Below, one piece after another: positions 16,508 to 25,723 of a stretch of 64,000 nt of DNA. The position numbers and the translations under genes are program-made. Position 1 is the stretch's first letter, and every line of letters begins with the position of its first letter. Below the pieces are notes generated by a model, which had not been told where the DNA came from, ran no database searches, and was given only the letters and a program-made list of their open reading frames with translations. The stretch is from Pseudomonas sp. sp1636 (lineage in GTDB: Bacteria > Pseudomonadota > Gammaproteobacteria > Pseudomonadales > Pseudomonadaceae). The stretch covers positions 48,970 to 112,969 of the forward strand of contig NZ_JARRAB010000017.1 of NCBI RefSeq assembly GCF_030376615.1. Direction: 5' to 3'.

Positions 16508-18010
16508 TCAAGCCATTACCGGCTCGTTCAGTTGCAGCAGCTCGTCGGAGCGTGCCTGCACCTCGCGGTAGCGTTCGGCGTCGCTGGCAAGCACCTTGGC
16601 CATGGCGGGGAAGATCTCGTTCAGTTTGCTGCGCCATTGTTCGGATTCAACCTGCTTGGGGAAGCAACGCCGAATCAGGTCGAGCATGATCGACACGGTT
16701 ACCGAAGCGCCCGGTGAGGCGCCGAGCAGGGCGGCGATGGTGCCATCCTGAGCCGCGACCAGTTCGGTGCCGAACTGCAGGATGCCACCGTGCTTGGCGT
16801 CTTTCTTGATGATCTGCACGCGCTGACCGGCCATTTCCAGGCGCCAGTCCTCGGCTTTCACCTGCGGGTAGAAACCGCGCAGGGTGTTCAGGCGCTTCTC
16901 GTCGGATTGCATCACTTCCTTGATCAGGTAGCGGGTCAGATCGAAGTTGTCGCGTGCCACTGCGAGCATCGGGCCGATATTGCCGGGGCGTATCGACAGC
17001 GGTAGATCGAGCACGGAGCCGTGGCGCAGGAATTTGGTCGAGAAGCCGGCGTAGGGTCCGAACAGCAAGGATTTCTTGCCGTCGACCACGCGGGTGTCCA
17101 GGTGCGGCACCGACATCGGCGGCGAACCCACTTCGGCCTGACTGTAGACCTTGGCCTCGTGCTGTTTGACCACGTCGGGGTTGTCGCAGCGCAACCACTG
17201 GCCGCTCACCGGGAATCCGCCGAAACCTTTGCCTTCGGGAATGCCGGACATCTGCAGCAGTGGCAGGGCGGCGCCGCCGGCACCGAGGAAGACGAACTTG
17301 GCCTGGATCGTGCGATTACCGCCGCTCTGCAGATCCTTGATGTTGACGCGCCAGCCTTGCTCGTTGCGCTTGAGGCCGGTGACCTTCTGGCTGCATTTGA
17401 CCTTTGCGTTGGACTGTGTGCCCAGGTGGTCGAGCAGATGCTTGGTTAGGGTGCCGAAGTTGACGTCGGTGCCTGCCATGACCCGGGTCGCGGCGATCGC
17501 TTCCTTGGGATCGCGCCCCGGCAACATCAGTGGCATCCACTTGGCCATGGTGGCGCGGTCTTCGGTGTACTCCATGTCGGCGAAGGCGTGGTGCCTGGTG
17601 AGCGCCTTGAAGCGGGTCTTGAGGAAGTCGATGCCCTCCTGGCCGCGCACAAAGCTCAGGTGCGGTACCGGGGTGATAAAGGACTTGGGTGAGCCGAAGG
17701 TGCCTTTCTCGACTAAATAGGCCCAGAACTGCTTGGATTCTTCGAACTGGGTGTTGATGGTCACCGATTTTTCGATATCGATCGAGCCATCCGCCGCCTG
17801 CGGCGTGTAGTTCAGCTCGCACAGCCCGGCATGACCGGTACCGGCATTGTTCCAGGGATTGGAGCTTTCGATCGCCCCGGACTCCATCAGTTCGATGACT
17901 TCCAGTTTGAGGGTCGGATCAAGTTCTTTCAGTAGCACGGCCAAGGTCGCGCTCATGATGCCGGCGCCAACCAGCACCGCATCTACCGTTTCGTAATCGT
18001 TTTGCGCCAT
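16508..18010 (-). CDS. mqo: Malate:quinone oxidoreductase
   Basis: A membrane-associated FAD enzyme that oxidises malate to oxaloacetate and passes electrons to quinone, replacing NAD malate dehydrogenase in many pseudomonads. It is 500 residues; the FAD Rossmann motif [13 protein letters not shown] starts at residue 12, followed by [20 protein letters not shown] (conserved Mqo signature), [18 protein letters not shown] and [13 protein letters not shown]. The ATG at 18010 has AGGAGA 9 bases upstream; the longer frame adds ten unlikely residues. Pseudomonas often carries two mqo paralogues; gene order here resembles the mqoB locus as I remember it. It is monocistronic. Confidence 0.95.
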   Translation of the reverse strand: MAQNDYETVDAVLVGAGIMSATLAVLLKELDPTLKLEVIELMESGAIESSNPWNNAGTGHAGLCELNYTPQAADGSIDIEKSVTINTQFEESKQFWAYLVEKGTFGSPKSFITPVPHLSFVRGQEGIDFLKTRFKALTRHHAFADMEYTEDRATMAKWMPLMLPGRDPKEAIAATRVMAGTDVNFGTLTKHLLDHLGTQSNAKVKCSQKVTGLKRNEQGWRVNIKDLQSGGNRTIQAKFVFLGAGGAALPLLQMSGIPEGKGFGGFPVSGQWLRCDNPDVVKQHEAKVYSQAEVGSPPMSVPHLDTRVVDGKKSLLFGPYAGFSTKFLRHGSVLDLPLSIRPGNIGPMLAVARDNFDLTRYLIKEVMQSDEKRLNTLRGFYPQVKAEDWRLEMAGQRVQIIKKDAKHGGILQFGTELVAAQDGTIAALLGASPGASVTVSIMLDLIRRCFPKQVESEQWRSKLNEIFPAMAKVLASDAERYREVQARSDELLQLNEPVMA

Positions 18011-18476
18011 TACCACGTCTCCTAAAAATGCAGCACCCAATTGACGGCCGGAGGCCTAAGCGTGAAACAACGCCTATCAGCGGTCGCTGAGATGTCCTGG
18101 GATGAGGCGGGAGGGGGGAGCGGAGCATTTGTCAGCCGCAAGATCGTTCATTTTCGCCACACTCTTGTGAAGTTGTTGAAACCGTTTTTTTCACGCTCTT
18201 TTGGAGCCGTGAACCTCAAAAAAGCTCGTTTGCCCAGGCCTGCCTTTTTGCCCGCGCAGAGCTCCCCTTGCATGACTGCAAGACGTTCTGCGCTCTGGGT
18301 AAAAGGCGAGCCGCAAGGGCTGCACGAAGTGGGCGACTCTCTGGGGCGTGGCCGATGGCTAATGCATCAGCGGTACGGCGAGGCCCGATCAGGAGGCGTC
18401 CTTATAATCGGGGCGCGATTATAAGGCGAATGGAGAAAAATTGATCGCATCAAGTGACTTTTCTTCTTGTCTGCGC
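18011..18476. other. 466-base intergenic region upstream of mqo
   Basis: I see no gene here. The part next to mqo should carry its promoter and leader. Poly-T/A tracts around 18185-18230 make weak hairpins. The only clear structure is the palindrome at 18400-18426, listed separately. Confidence 0.6.
18400..18426. promoter_or_regulatory. 11-bp palindrome containing TATAAT on both strands
   Basis: CCTTATAATCG (18400-18410) and its exact complement (18416-18426) flank GGGCG. Each strand carries a perfect -10 hexamer TATAAT (18403-18408 on +, and the mirror on -). No convincing -35 box is seen at standard spacing on either side. It could be overlapping divergent promoters or an operator; flanking genes are mqo (leftward) and a small gene read toward it. 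Confidence 0.4.
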
Positions 18477-18692
18477 TCAGGCCGCCGAATGAGCCGCGGT
18501 TGGGGCGATGCGTGCGTTGTCGGGAAGCGTTTGATGCAGCCAGTCGAGCCGTTGCTGATTCACCTCGATCCACTCCAGGCCTTGTGGCGCCTGGGCTGAC
18601 TGGCGAAAGGCGCGACACCGGCCGTGGCCGTCGAGCAAGGCAAATGTGCGGATGTGGCGGCGTGGGGCGAGCCAGGAGCGAAGCGAAAACAT
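18477..18692 (-). CDS. Small basic conserved-looking hypothetical protein
   Basis: 71 residues beginning MFSLRSWLAPRRHIRTFALLDGHGRCRAFRQS, followed by GLEWIEVNQQRLDWLHQTLP and an Ala-rich tail. The codon choice is like that of the neighbours, and the protein has a compact fold-like composition (two hydrophobic/aromatic strands then a helix), not the Arg/Pro/Ala-rich look of antisense frames. I recall similar short proteins near mqo in Pseudomonas but cannot name a domain. No function can be given. There is no strong ribosome site in the 15 bases upstream. Confidence 0.5.
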   Translation of the reverse strand: MFSLRSWLAPRRHIRTFALLDGHGRCRAFRQSAQAPQGLEWIEVNQQRLDWLHQTLPDNARIAPTAAHSAA

Positions 18693-18858
18693 GACATGGA
18701 CTCAGGCGGTTGACGACTAAAGTCTTATGCCAGCCAGGCATGACAAGGCCGTGACAATAGCCTGACAAGGCTCGGGTATTGAGCGTGCTCTGTTAGACCC
18801 CGATGCGGCTGGTTATACTGCAGGGCGATTTCGCACCCCCCCCCATGGAGAGATGAGC

Positions 18859-19443
18859 ATGCTGCACCGCCTGTTGTTTGGTCTGATCGCTGTCGTCAGC
18901 CTTTCCTTGGTCGGCTGTGCCCACAGCCCGCAACAACTCAGCCCGCAACCCAAGGTCAACGCCCCGCTGGCCGCCGTTGGCCAAGGCCAGCCGGTGGTGG
19001 TAAGGGTTGCCGACGGTCGTCCGTCGCCGGTGCTCGGCACGCGTGGCGGCTTGTACCCGGAAACCAGCGCGATCGTCGTCACCGGCCAGGACATCCTGCC
19101 AAAACTGCAAGCGCAGGCAGAAGCGGCAGTGCGACTGCTGGGTTTCACCCCGACCCCGAATGCCTACAACGCGCCGCAACTGACCCTGACCCTGGCCGAG
19201 CTGAAGTACCAGTCGCCGAAAGAAGGGCTGTACGTCACCGAGTCCGATATCACCGCGACCTTCCGTGTCGACGTGCAGAACAGCTCGCGCCGTTACAACG
19301 GTCGCTATGGCGCCTCGTTGAACCAGCGCTTCGGCATGGCGCCGAACCAGGAAACCAATACCAAACTGGTCAGCGACGTGTTGAGCGATGCACTGACCCG
19401 TGCGTTCAAGGATCCGACTATTGGGCAAATGCTTAGCCAATAA
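18859..19443 (+). CDS. YajG-family lipoprotein
   Basis: 194 residues: signal peptide MLHRLLFGLIAVVSLSLVGCAHS with lipobox LVGC (Cys18), then a YajG-type domain (VVVRVADGRPSPVLGTRGG, ITATFRVDVQNSSRRYNGRY). YajG proteins are outer-membrane-associated lipoproteins of unknown function. Of two in-frame ATGs six bases apart, 18859 is preferred because GGAGAG then sits 7 bases upstream. It stands alone, with a terminator about 105 bases later and a run of nine C upstream. Confidence 0.87.
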   Translation: MLHRLLFGLIAVVSLSLVGCAHSPQQLSPQPKVNAPLAAVGQGQPVVVRVADGRPSPVLGTRGGLYPETSAIVVTGQDILPKLQAQAEAAVRLLGFTPTPNAYNAPQLTLTLAELKYQSPKEGLYVTESDITATFRVDVQNSSRRYNGRYGASLNQRFGMAPNQETNTKLVSDVLSDALTRAFKDPTIGQMLSQ

Positions 19444-19547
19444 TCGCTAGCAGGCCGTTAGCGTAATGCTGTTCGGCCAAGACTCGAACCCTCGGGTCTT
19501 GGCTGCCAGCGATAAAACGGATAAGTCGGATAACTTGAGAGTCAGAG

Positions 19548-19590
19548 AAAATACCGCTTTGCCCGCAAGGGATAGGCGGTATTTTTCCTT
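19548..19590 (+). terminator. Terminator after the YajG-family gene
   Basis: Arms AAAATACCGC (19548-19557) and GCGGTATTTT (19576-19585) enclose a loop with a secondary CCCGCAAGGG hairpin, followed by TCC. Being A-rich on one side and T-rich on the other, it can act in both directions. Confidence 0.75.
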
Positions 19591-19730
19591 GCCTGAACAA
19601 CAGCCATGCGACTCATGACCGAGGATGGCTGCAGCCTATCAATCAGAAACGCTGGGCTGGCCGCATTCTGCGGTTTGCACCGCAAGCAAAAACGGCATCG
19701 CAATCGTGGCCGGTTTTTTTCGGGGGAGGT

Positions 19731-19937
19731 TCAGGCCGCCTCGACGTAAAACTCCGGCAGGCTGAATCCGGTGTGTTGGTCAACGTCTGGCAGGTCATAG
19801 TGTTCGTGACCGCCGAGGGCGCAATAGACCAGCCAGTGGCGATCCTGAACGTTGAAGGACAGCTCGTTGACTACAGCGTCCACCTCGTCGTAGGAGTCGA
19901 TCGAGTAGTCACGGTCAAGCGGTTGTGGAATGAGCAT
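19731..19937 (-). CDS. Small acidic hypothetical protein
   Basis: 68 residues, acidic: MLIPQPLDRDYSIDSYDEVDAVVNELSF, then DRHWLVYCALGGHEHYDLPDVDQHTGFSLPEFYVEAA. A good ribosome site (AGAGGAATTGC before ATG) and a non-biased amino-acid composition support a real gene. Both ends look folded (a helix, then a strand-rich region). I do not recognise a domain. It reads toward the YajG gene, with a 290-base gap that holds the terminator above and a further AT/GC hairpin near 19700-19725. Confidence 0.65.
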   Translation of the reverse strand: MLIPQPLDRDYSIDSYDEVDAVVNELSFNVQDRHWLVYCALGGHEHYDLPDVDQHTGFSLPEFYVEAA

Positions 19938-20325
19938 GGCAATTCCTCTGCGGGCAGGTTGGCTACGCTCCCGTGCAGCGATGACGGTGACGTAACAGAA
20001 GAGGATTCAAAGCTTAGGCCAGGAATATGACGTTTTTTAGACGGCTTTGAGATAGACCCTGCGTTCGTCGGAAACGAAATTTCTAAAAGGATCGCTCCAG
20101 TAAACTGCGCCCGGTATTTCGGATCGTCCGGTGGGTCGCGACGGTGTGAGGTGCGACTGCTGGAAGTGCTTGAGGGCGGAGAGTCGGCGGCTGCCCTTGA
20201 AAAGTCGAGTGTTGCCTTCTCCTAACGATCAGTGCAGTCGCTGCATGTTGCCCGCGAACTCCGACGTTTCCCTTTTTTCGGCGCCTCGGTTGGGGTTGTG
20301 CGCCAATTCGATGTGGAGGTTGTTG
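19938..20325. other. 388-base intergenic region
   Basis: I see no supported gene between the two small genes. The longer frame reading into the next gene has Cys/Arg-rich, non-protein-like content before its internal ATG at 20326. No repeats or strong hairpins stand out. Confidence 0.55.
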
Positions 20326-20613
20326 ATGTCGTCGCAGGCACTCTGGTCTGTTTGTCTTGCCCATCCCGCGCAGTCGTTGAATGCCCTTGCCCTGTTCTTC
20401 GGGCTGGCCGGGGGCTGGTTGCTGCTGGCCACCCGAGTGCGCGAGCAGCGTGCCGTGGCACGTTTGGTCGCTGGTAGTGACGCGCAGGATATGGCCGAGG
20501 AGCTGTGCGCGGTCGACGAACCGGCCCAGCGGCTGAACCGGTTTTTCTATCGTTTCGGCTTCGCCAGCCTGGGGGCGGCACTCGCGCTGTCCTGGATCAG
20601 CACCCGGCTCTGA
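20326..20613 (+). CDS. Small two-helix inner-membrane protein
   Basis: 95 residues with two membrane segments (about 16-33 and 76-92) separated by a charged helix (TRVREQRAVARLVAGSDAQDMAEELCAVDEPAQRLNRFF). ATG 20326 has GGAGG 7 bases upstream; upstream in-frame sequence looks non-coding. No family is recognised. The layout (both ends in the membrane, 40-residue cytoplasmic or periplasmic linker) is common in small envelope proteins of unknown role. Confidence 0.6.
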   Translation: MSSQALWSVCLAHPAQSLNALALFFGLAGGWLLLATRVREQRAVARLVAGSDAQDMAEELCAVDEPAQRLNRFFYRFGFASLGAALALSWISTRL

Positions 20614-20634
20614 GTTGCCGCTGACAATTGGTTT

Positions 20635-20672
20635 AAATGCAAGCGGCCTGCTAGGGGCTGGCGCTTGCATTT
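20635..20672. terminator. Hairpin between convergent genes
   Basis: A perfect 11-bp stem AAATGCAAGCG / CGCTTGCATTT with a 16-base loop. The AT-rich outer pairs on both sides suit bidirectional termination of the membrane-protein gene and the acyltransferase gene. Confidence 0.65.
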
Positions 20673-20685
20673 ACGCCGGGCACGC

Positions 20686-21852
20686 TTACAGCGGCAAGCC
20701 GGCTTTTACTCGGTATTGATTGCGCACCGGATTGGCGTATTGCAGCACCAGATAAGGCTGCTGCTCGACCGGGCAGCGAGCCAGGCGTTTTTTCCACTCG
20801 GCTTCGGCGCGCGCCAGTTCCTCGGCGGGGAACAGCTGTGCGGCGCTTGGCACTTCGAGTGCCGGATCGCGCTCGTTCCACATGGCATACGCCAGGTAAT
20901 GCACGGGGAATAGCCGGTAACCGCTGAGAATCTGTCTGTCCATCTCGGCGGCCAACTGCTTGCTGTCTTCCAGGCCGCTGCTTACCGGCGCGCTGAAGTG
21001 CACGTGCACGCGACCTTTATAGCCGGTAATGCCGAGGGCGATGCTCTGGTCGTCTTCGCCCGGGGCTTTGCTGTAGCTGCCGCTGTTGGCGCGAGTGAAC
21101 AGCTCGCGGGCCTTGGCCTGGTCGCAGGGGTCGTATTCATAGCTGATCGACACCGGGGTCAGCTTCAGCGCCGCAATCACCTCGGCAAAGGGCTCGCTCT
21201 TGCGGCTCATGTGGAACATCTTGAGGATCGCCGAGTCGGTGCGGTCGTTGCCATCCTTGGCGCGACCCTCGGCCTGGGCGATCCAGATCGACTCGCAATC
21301 GTTGCGGATCGAGTGATTGATATAGGCCGACAGCAGTTGGTAGGCCGCGAGTTTCTCGCGCCGCCCGCTCAGTGAGCGATGCACGATAAAGCTCTTGTTC
21401 AGGCGCATCAGGTCGCTAACGAAAGGCTTTTGCAGCAGGTTGTCGCCGATCGCGATGCGCGGGGTCGGCAGGCCTGCGTGGTACACCGCGTAATTGACGA
21501 AGGCCGGATCCATGACGATGTCGCGGTGGTTGGCGAGCAGCAGGTAAGCGCTGCCAGCCTTGAGTTGCTCGACGCCGGAATAGGTCACGCCGTCGGTGGC
21601 GCGCTCGATGCTTTGGTCGACATAGGTCTCCACTTTGTCTTGCAGCGCCGCCACCGAGGCAACCGTGCGAAACTCAAGACGCAGTCGATAGGCTATAAGT
21701 GGTTTAAGCAGCCAACCCAGTGCGCCGGCCAAGCGGGGGAAGCGGTATTGGGTGAGGATGTCGAGAAACTCGTCGTCTGCCAGCAGGCGCGCCAGAACAG
21801 CGGGTACTTCGGAGTCGGCGTAAGGTCGGATGGCATCGAATTCGCCCATCAT
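20686..21852 (-). CDS. Glycerophospholipid acyltransferase-like protein (PlsC superfamily)
   Basis: 388 residues. The acyltransferase core lies at about 95-230: [17 protein letters not shown] (motif I), [14 protein letters not shown] (motif II-like, Arg for phosphate) and [17 protein letters not shown] (motif III with E-G-R). Motif I has five residues between His and the second Asp (H-R-D-I-V-M-D), whereas classical PlsC enzymes have four. The family probably transfers acyl groups to a lysophospholipid or glycerol phosphate at the inner-membrane face. There is no predicted strong membrane span beyond the amphipathic [10 protein letters not shown] region near 48-57. It reads divergently from the Cys-rich protein gene. 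Confidence 0.75.
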   Translation of the reverse strand: MMGEFDAIRPYADSEVPAVLARLLADDEFLDILTQYRFPRLAGALGWLLKPLIAYRLRLEFRTVASVAALQDKVETYVDQSIERATDGVTYSGVEQLKAGSAYLLLANHRDIVMDPAFVNYAVYHAGLPTPRIAIGDNLLQKPFVSDLMRLNKSFIVHRSLSGRREKLAAYQLLSAYINHSIRNDCESIWIAQAEGRAKDGNDRTDSAILKMFHMSRKSEPFAEVIAALKLTPVSISYEYDPCDQAKARELFTRANSGSYSKAPGEDDQSIALGITGYKGRVHVHFSAPVSSGLEDSKQLAAEMDRQILSGYRLFPVHYLAYAMWNERDPALEVPSAAQLFPAEELARAEAEWKKRLARCPVEQQPYLVLQYANPVRNQYRVKAGLPL

Positions 21853-21962
21853 GCTCTCTTGTCGTGGTTAGCTGTGGTTCACAGAAGGTGGAGGAAGGTG
21901 ATCCCGTGTCCGGGGCCAGCGATAGACCGGCGATTATACCTACAAGTCACATGGAGGCTGCG

Positions 21963-22145
21963 ATGCTGGAAAACCAGGGGTATCAATGCCCGTACTGTGG
22001 CGAGTCGGTCGAAGCCCTGCTCGACCTCTCGGCCGGCGATCAACGGTACATCGAGGATTGCCCGGTGTGTTGCCGGCCCATTGTCTTCGATCTGCACACC
22101 GACGGCATTGACTGGACGCTCGATGTGCGTGGAGAAAACGACTGA
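21963..22145 (+). CDS. CPXCG-motif cysteine-rich protein
   Basis: 60 residues with two metal-knuckle pairs: CPYCG near residue 9 and CPVCCRP near 33, the defining pattern of the CPXCG small-protein family. It probably binds zinc. ATG 21963 has GGAGG 8 bases upstream. The stop codon overlaps the ATG of the next gene (TGATG), so the two are translationally coupled. Function is unknown. Confidence 0.85.
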   Translation: MLENQGYQCPYCGESVEALLDLSAGDQRYIEDCPVCCRPIVFDLHTDGIDWTLDVRGEND

Positions 22146-22405
22146 TGCAGCGCATCTATGAGCCGCAGGACTTGCTGGAAGGCGAGTTGCTGCTGGGTAT
22201 GCTGGCCAGCGAGGGCATCGAGGCCCACCTGACTGGCCAGCACCTGCTCGGCGGGGTCGGCGAGCTACCGGTCAGTGGCCTGCTCGGCCTGATGGTCGAC
22301 GATGTTCAGGCCGGGCGCGCGCAGCAGCTGATCGCCACGTACAATGCCGCGCAACCGCTGGCCAATGATGAGCCGGAGAATTTTCAGGGCGTGCTGCTCT
22401 GCTAG
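22145..22405 (+). CDS. DUF2007-domain protein
   Basis: 86 residues: [34 protein letters not shown], then GLMVDDVQAGRAQQLI. This is the DUF2007 (putative signal-transducing, ferredoxin-like fold) pattern, in which the chain reads 'position of segment, ID of other ligand'. Its ATG is inside the stop of the CPXCG gene. The pair probably acts together, but no substrate is known. Confidence 0.85.
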   Translation: MQRIYEPQDLLEGELLLGMLASEGIEAHLTGQHLLGGVGELPVSGLLGLMVDDVQAGRAQQLIATYNAAQPLANDEPENFQGVLLC

Positions 22406-22532
22406 CAGGCGCAACTTGCCCAGGCCAAGCGCCGGCGGGGCAGGGAAGCCCGCCGAACGCTCGAGCCTGCGTGTGGCCCATTGAATAACCTGCGCGACCG
22501 GGCTCACCGCCTAGCCGCTATCGAGTTGCCCC

Positions 22533-23150
22533 ATGTGTGGACGTTATGCCTTGTTTCGTTGGTCGCCAGTGTTCGCGGCCTTGCCCGGTTTTCCTGCGGA
22601 TCAGCAGCCGCAATGGAATATTGCGCCCGGCGCCCAGATCCTGCTGCTGCGTGCTGTCGCGGGTGAGCGTCAGTTGGCTCGTGCCCGCTGGGGGCTGACG
22701 CCGCCATGGTTGACCGACCTGTCGAAAACCCCGGCCCAGGCACGGGCGGAAACTCTGGCCGAGCAGCCGATGTTCCGCGATGCCTTGCGTCTGCGTCGCG
22801 GCTTGTTGCCGGCCAATGGGTTTTACGAGTGGCGCGGCTCGGCGCGCAAACGGCCGTATTGGCTGACCAGCGAAGACAGTCCGCTGTACTTCGCGGCGTT
22901 GTGGGAGGCTTATCCGGTCGAAGGCCATGTCTATCTCAGCGCGGCGGTGGTGACCCAGCCTGCCGCCAATCAGCGTCGCCCGCTGATTCTCGATGCCGCC
23001 GCCCAGGCGCTCTGGCTGGCGGCAGACACGCCGCTGGACGAGCTTCGCGCGCTATTGACCAAGCCTCAGCCGCTGTTGCGCGAGCGGGTTCTGGCCAATC
23101 TGGTCAACGACCCCAAACTGAATGCCCCCGAGTGCCTGACGCCGGCGTAG
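22533..23150 (+). CDS. SRAP-domain protein with altered active site
   Basis: 205 residues of the SRAP (HMCES/YedK) fold, start MCGRYALF with the invariant Cys2 that forms the thiazolidine crosslink to abasic sites in active members. Other landmarks are WNIAPGA, RARWGLTPPW and NGFYEW (Glu equivalent to YedK E105). At the two other catalytic positions it differs: the Asn of N-A-R-x-E-T is Gln (A-Q-A-R-A-E-T) and the His of H-D-R-R-P is Asn (A-N-Q-R-R-P). The protein is a little shorter than YedK. It may have reduced or different chemistry on abasic DNA. No ribosome site stands out; ATG is fixed by the need for Cys2. Confidence 0.85.
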   Translation: MCGRYALFRWSPVFAALPGFPADQQPQWNIAPGAQILLLRAVAGERQLARARWGLTPPWLTDLSKTPAQARAETLAEQPMFRDALRLRRGLLPANGFYEWRGSARKRPYWLTSEDSPLYFAALWEAYPVEGHVYLSAAVVTQPAANQRRPLILDAAAQALWLAADTPLDELRALLTKPQPLLRERVLANLVNDPKLNAPECLTPA

Positions 23151-23196
23151 CTGGCGTCAGTGGCGCGCGGGGATAAGCGGATGGCTACCCGGCGGC

Positions 23197-25347
23197 TCAA
23201 ATCCTGAACTGATTGATTAGCCGGCGCTGTTGCTCGGCCAATTGAGTCAGTTCGGCGCTGGCCTGGCTGGCTTCGTCGGCACCGCTGGCTACTTCGTTGG
23301 CGACCTGGCCGATGTTGCTGACGTTGCGATTGATGTCTTCGGCCACTGCGCTCTGCTGTTCGGCGGCACTGGCGATCTGGCTGTTCATGTCGTTGATCAC
23401 CGCTACCGCCTGAGTGATCGATTCCAGCGCCTTGGCCGCTTCGCTGGCCTGCTGCACGCTGACATCGGTCTTGTTCTGGCTGTCTTCCATGACCTGCACG
23501 GCTTCACGGGTTCTGCTCTGTAGCTGCTGAATCATTTTCTGAATTTCTTCGGTGGCCTGCTGGGTTTTTTGCGCCAGGTTGCGTACTTCGTCGGCCACCA
23601 CGGCAAACCCGCGGCCTTGTTCGCCGGCCCGTGCCGCTTCGATGGCGGCATTCAGCGCGAGCAGGTTGGTCTGCTCGGCGATCCCGCGAATCGCCACCAG
23701 AATCGCGTTGATGTTCTCGCTGTCCTCGGCCAGGGATTGCACCACCGTGACCGCTCGGCCGATCTCGCCGGCCAGCGCGGTAATCGCATCGGTGCTGTGT
23801 TGCACGATCTGCTTGCCCTGGTTGGCCGCCTGGTCGGCATGCCTGGCCGCTTGTGCCGCGTGGGTGGCATTGCGTGCCACGTCCTGGGCGGTCGCCGTCA
23901 TCTGGTGCACCGCGGTGGCCACCTGCTCGATCTCCGCTTGTTGCCGCTGCATGCCCTGATGGGTGCGGATGGCGATGTCGGCGGAGTGTTCCGAGGAGTC
24001 GCTGACTTTTTCTACCGAACCCACCACCTGGCTGATCATCGCCTGCAGCTTGCCGAGGAAGGTGTTGAAGCCCTTGGCGATCAAGCCGAGTTCGTCGGCC
24101 CGCTCGCTCGTCAGGCGGCGGGTCAGGTCGCCTTCGCCCTGGGCGATGTCGTCGAGCATGGCCACCATTTGCTTCAGTGGCCGGGCGATGCCGAAACCGA
24201 CGAACCACACCACCAGCAGGCCGATGGCGGCAACCAGTAGGCCGACCAGCGCCATGCCCAGGGTGTCGGCATCGCGTTGCGCGGCCAGATCGCTCTGCAG
24301 CGCATGCAGCTCGGCCATCACCGTATTCACCGGCAGCGCCAGCATGAGCGTCCAGTGGGTATCGGTGTTGCCGATGTTGAAGCTCAGGAACAGCTCGATA
24401 CGACTGTCCGCAGGGTTGGCCTGGGTATCGATCGCGTATTTCACCTGGCCGGCCTGGAGGTTTTGCAAGTTGTTCAGTTCATTGGCATCGAGCAGTGCGC
24501 TGGCCGGGCTGCCGAGCTTGTCCGGCAGTTGGGTCGAGGCCACCAGGCTGCCATTGTTGGCGATCAGGGCCAGTTCGCCGGCGCCGTCGTAGAGTTGCTG
24601 GTCGGCCTTGAGCAATAGTTCCTGGATGAAGTTCATCGACAGGTCGGCCCCGGCGATGCCGCGAAATGCCCCATCGACCAGGATCGGCGTGGTGAAGGAC
24701 GCCAGCATGACCATCTTGCCGCCGACCTCGTAGGGCGCAGGATCGATCACGCAGGGCCGTTTGCGCTCTTTCGGGCACAGGTAATACTCGCCTTCGCGCA
24801 CGCCGGTGGGCAGCAGGGTTTGGCTTTCCATGGTGCCGATGGCATCGACCGCGATGCTGCCGTCGCTGTTGCGGTACCACCAGGGTAGAAAACGGCCACT
24901 GCCGTCGTAGCCGTTGTCTTTCGGCCCGGCATAGAGGTCGTCATTGCCATCGAAGGCATTGGCTTCCCAGCCGATGTAACTGCCGAGCAGCTTGGGGTTT
25001 TCCTCGGTGGTCGTACGCACCAGGCTGGACAGTTCTTCACGGCTACTCGAGAGCAGTGGGTTGCCATCCGCATCCTGTTTGCCGAGCTGGGCATTGACGC
25101 GGGCCAGGTCTGCGGTGATCTGCAGCGGTACTTCCAGTTCCCGCTGGATTTGCAGCACCTGGGTTTGGGCAAGCGCCGTCAGGCGTTGCTCGATGACCCG
25201 TTCGAGCAGGGCCTGGGTACGCTCCTGCACCAGCGCCTGGCTTCTGCCGCTGACGAAGACCGTATAGAGCACCAGGGCAACGACCACCGCGAGCACGCTC
25301 GCTCCGGCCAGGGTCGCAACGGAAAACTGGATGGACTTGAGTTTCAT
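23197..25347 (-). CDS. Methyl-accepting chemotaxis protein with Cache-type sensor
   Basis: 716 residues: TM1 (9-32), a periplasmic region of about 330 residues of the dCache type ([18 protein letters not shown], then WYRNSDGS and [22 protein letters not shown], which form the ligand-pocket strands), TM2 near 368-392, a HAMP region ([23 protein letters not shown]), and a signalling domain with the hairpin tip [35 protein letters not shown]. It ends RLINQFRI, without the WxxxF-type CheR tether. The ligand is likely a small organic acid or amino acid but cannot be assigned. It is monocistronic; the start region has a weak GGAG site. Confidence 0.95.
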   Translation of the reverse strand: MKLKSIQFSVATLAGASVLAVVVALVLYTVFVSGRSQALVQERTQALLERVIEQRLTALAQTQVLQIQRELEVPLQITADLARVNAQLGKQDADGNPLLSSSREELSSLVRTTTEENPKLLGSYIGWEANAFDGNDDLYAGPKDNGYDGSGRFLPWWYRNSDGSIAVDAIGTMESQTLLPTGVREGEYYLCPKERKRPCVIDPAPYEVGGKMVMLASFTTPILVDGAFRGIAGADLSMNFIQELLLKADQQLYDGAGELALIANNGSLVASTQLPDKLGSPASALLDANELNNLQNLQAGQVKYAIDTQANPADSRIELFLSFNIGNTDTHWTLMLALPVNTVMAELHALQSDLAAQRDADTLGMALVGLLVAAIGLLVVWFVGFGIARPLKQMVAMLDDIAQGEGDLTRRLTSERADELGLIAKGFNTFLGKLQAMISQVVGSVEKVSDSSEHSADIAIRTHQGMQRQQAEIEQVATAVHQMTATAQDVARNATHAAQAARHADQAANQGKQIVQHSTDAITALAGEIGRAVTVVQSLAEDSENINAILVAIRGIAEQTNLLALNAAIEAARAGEQGRGFAVVADEVRNLAQKTQQATEEIQKMIQQLQSRTREAVQVMEDSQNKTDVSVQQASEAAKALESITQAVAVINDMNSQIASAAEQQSAVAEDINRNVSNIGQVANEVASGADEASQASAELTQLAEQQRRLINQFRI

Positions 25348-25723
25348 GGTGACTCCGGCGAACGGTGAGTGCCTGTCCCGGTTTATCGGCCGGTTGCAGG
25401 GAGAACCTTAGCGAGCAATGGAAAAACTGCTGCGCACTATGCCGCGTTGCGCCTGAATTCGCCAAAGCCTGACGCTGCGGCGCACCTGCAGGTCGTTTCA
25501 GCGGGCCGGGCCGGGCAGAAACGTCCCTGTCTCTGCTCTCGGGTTTTGAGCGCTGCGCGGGATCTGTAAACCGGCCTTGCGCATTTCGCCCTGATGAGCT
25601 TTTCAACAGGCCGGCGGGGCCGGCGCCGATAACGGACGACGGGCTGTCCTCCCGCGCTATTGCCGGTTGCTCGCGCGGGGTGCCGGGCCTAGCATACGGT
25701 GCTTATTCGAATGGAGACTCAGC
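25348..25723. other. 376-base intergenic region between divergent genes
   Basis: Promoters for the chemoreceptor gene (leftward) and the M48 gene (rightward) must be here, but I see no convincing boxes. A short CTTTTCAACAGGCCGG at 25600-25616 resembles one end of the MITE-like element at 4414 but no partner end is present. No gene is supported. Confidence 0.5.

Noticed and set aside
25600..25616. Second MITE-like end
   Set aside because: Resembles CAGGCCG/TTTTCAAC only in part, and no matching inverted end lies within 400 bases.
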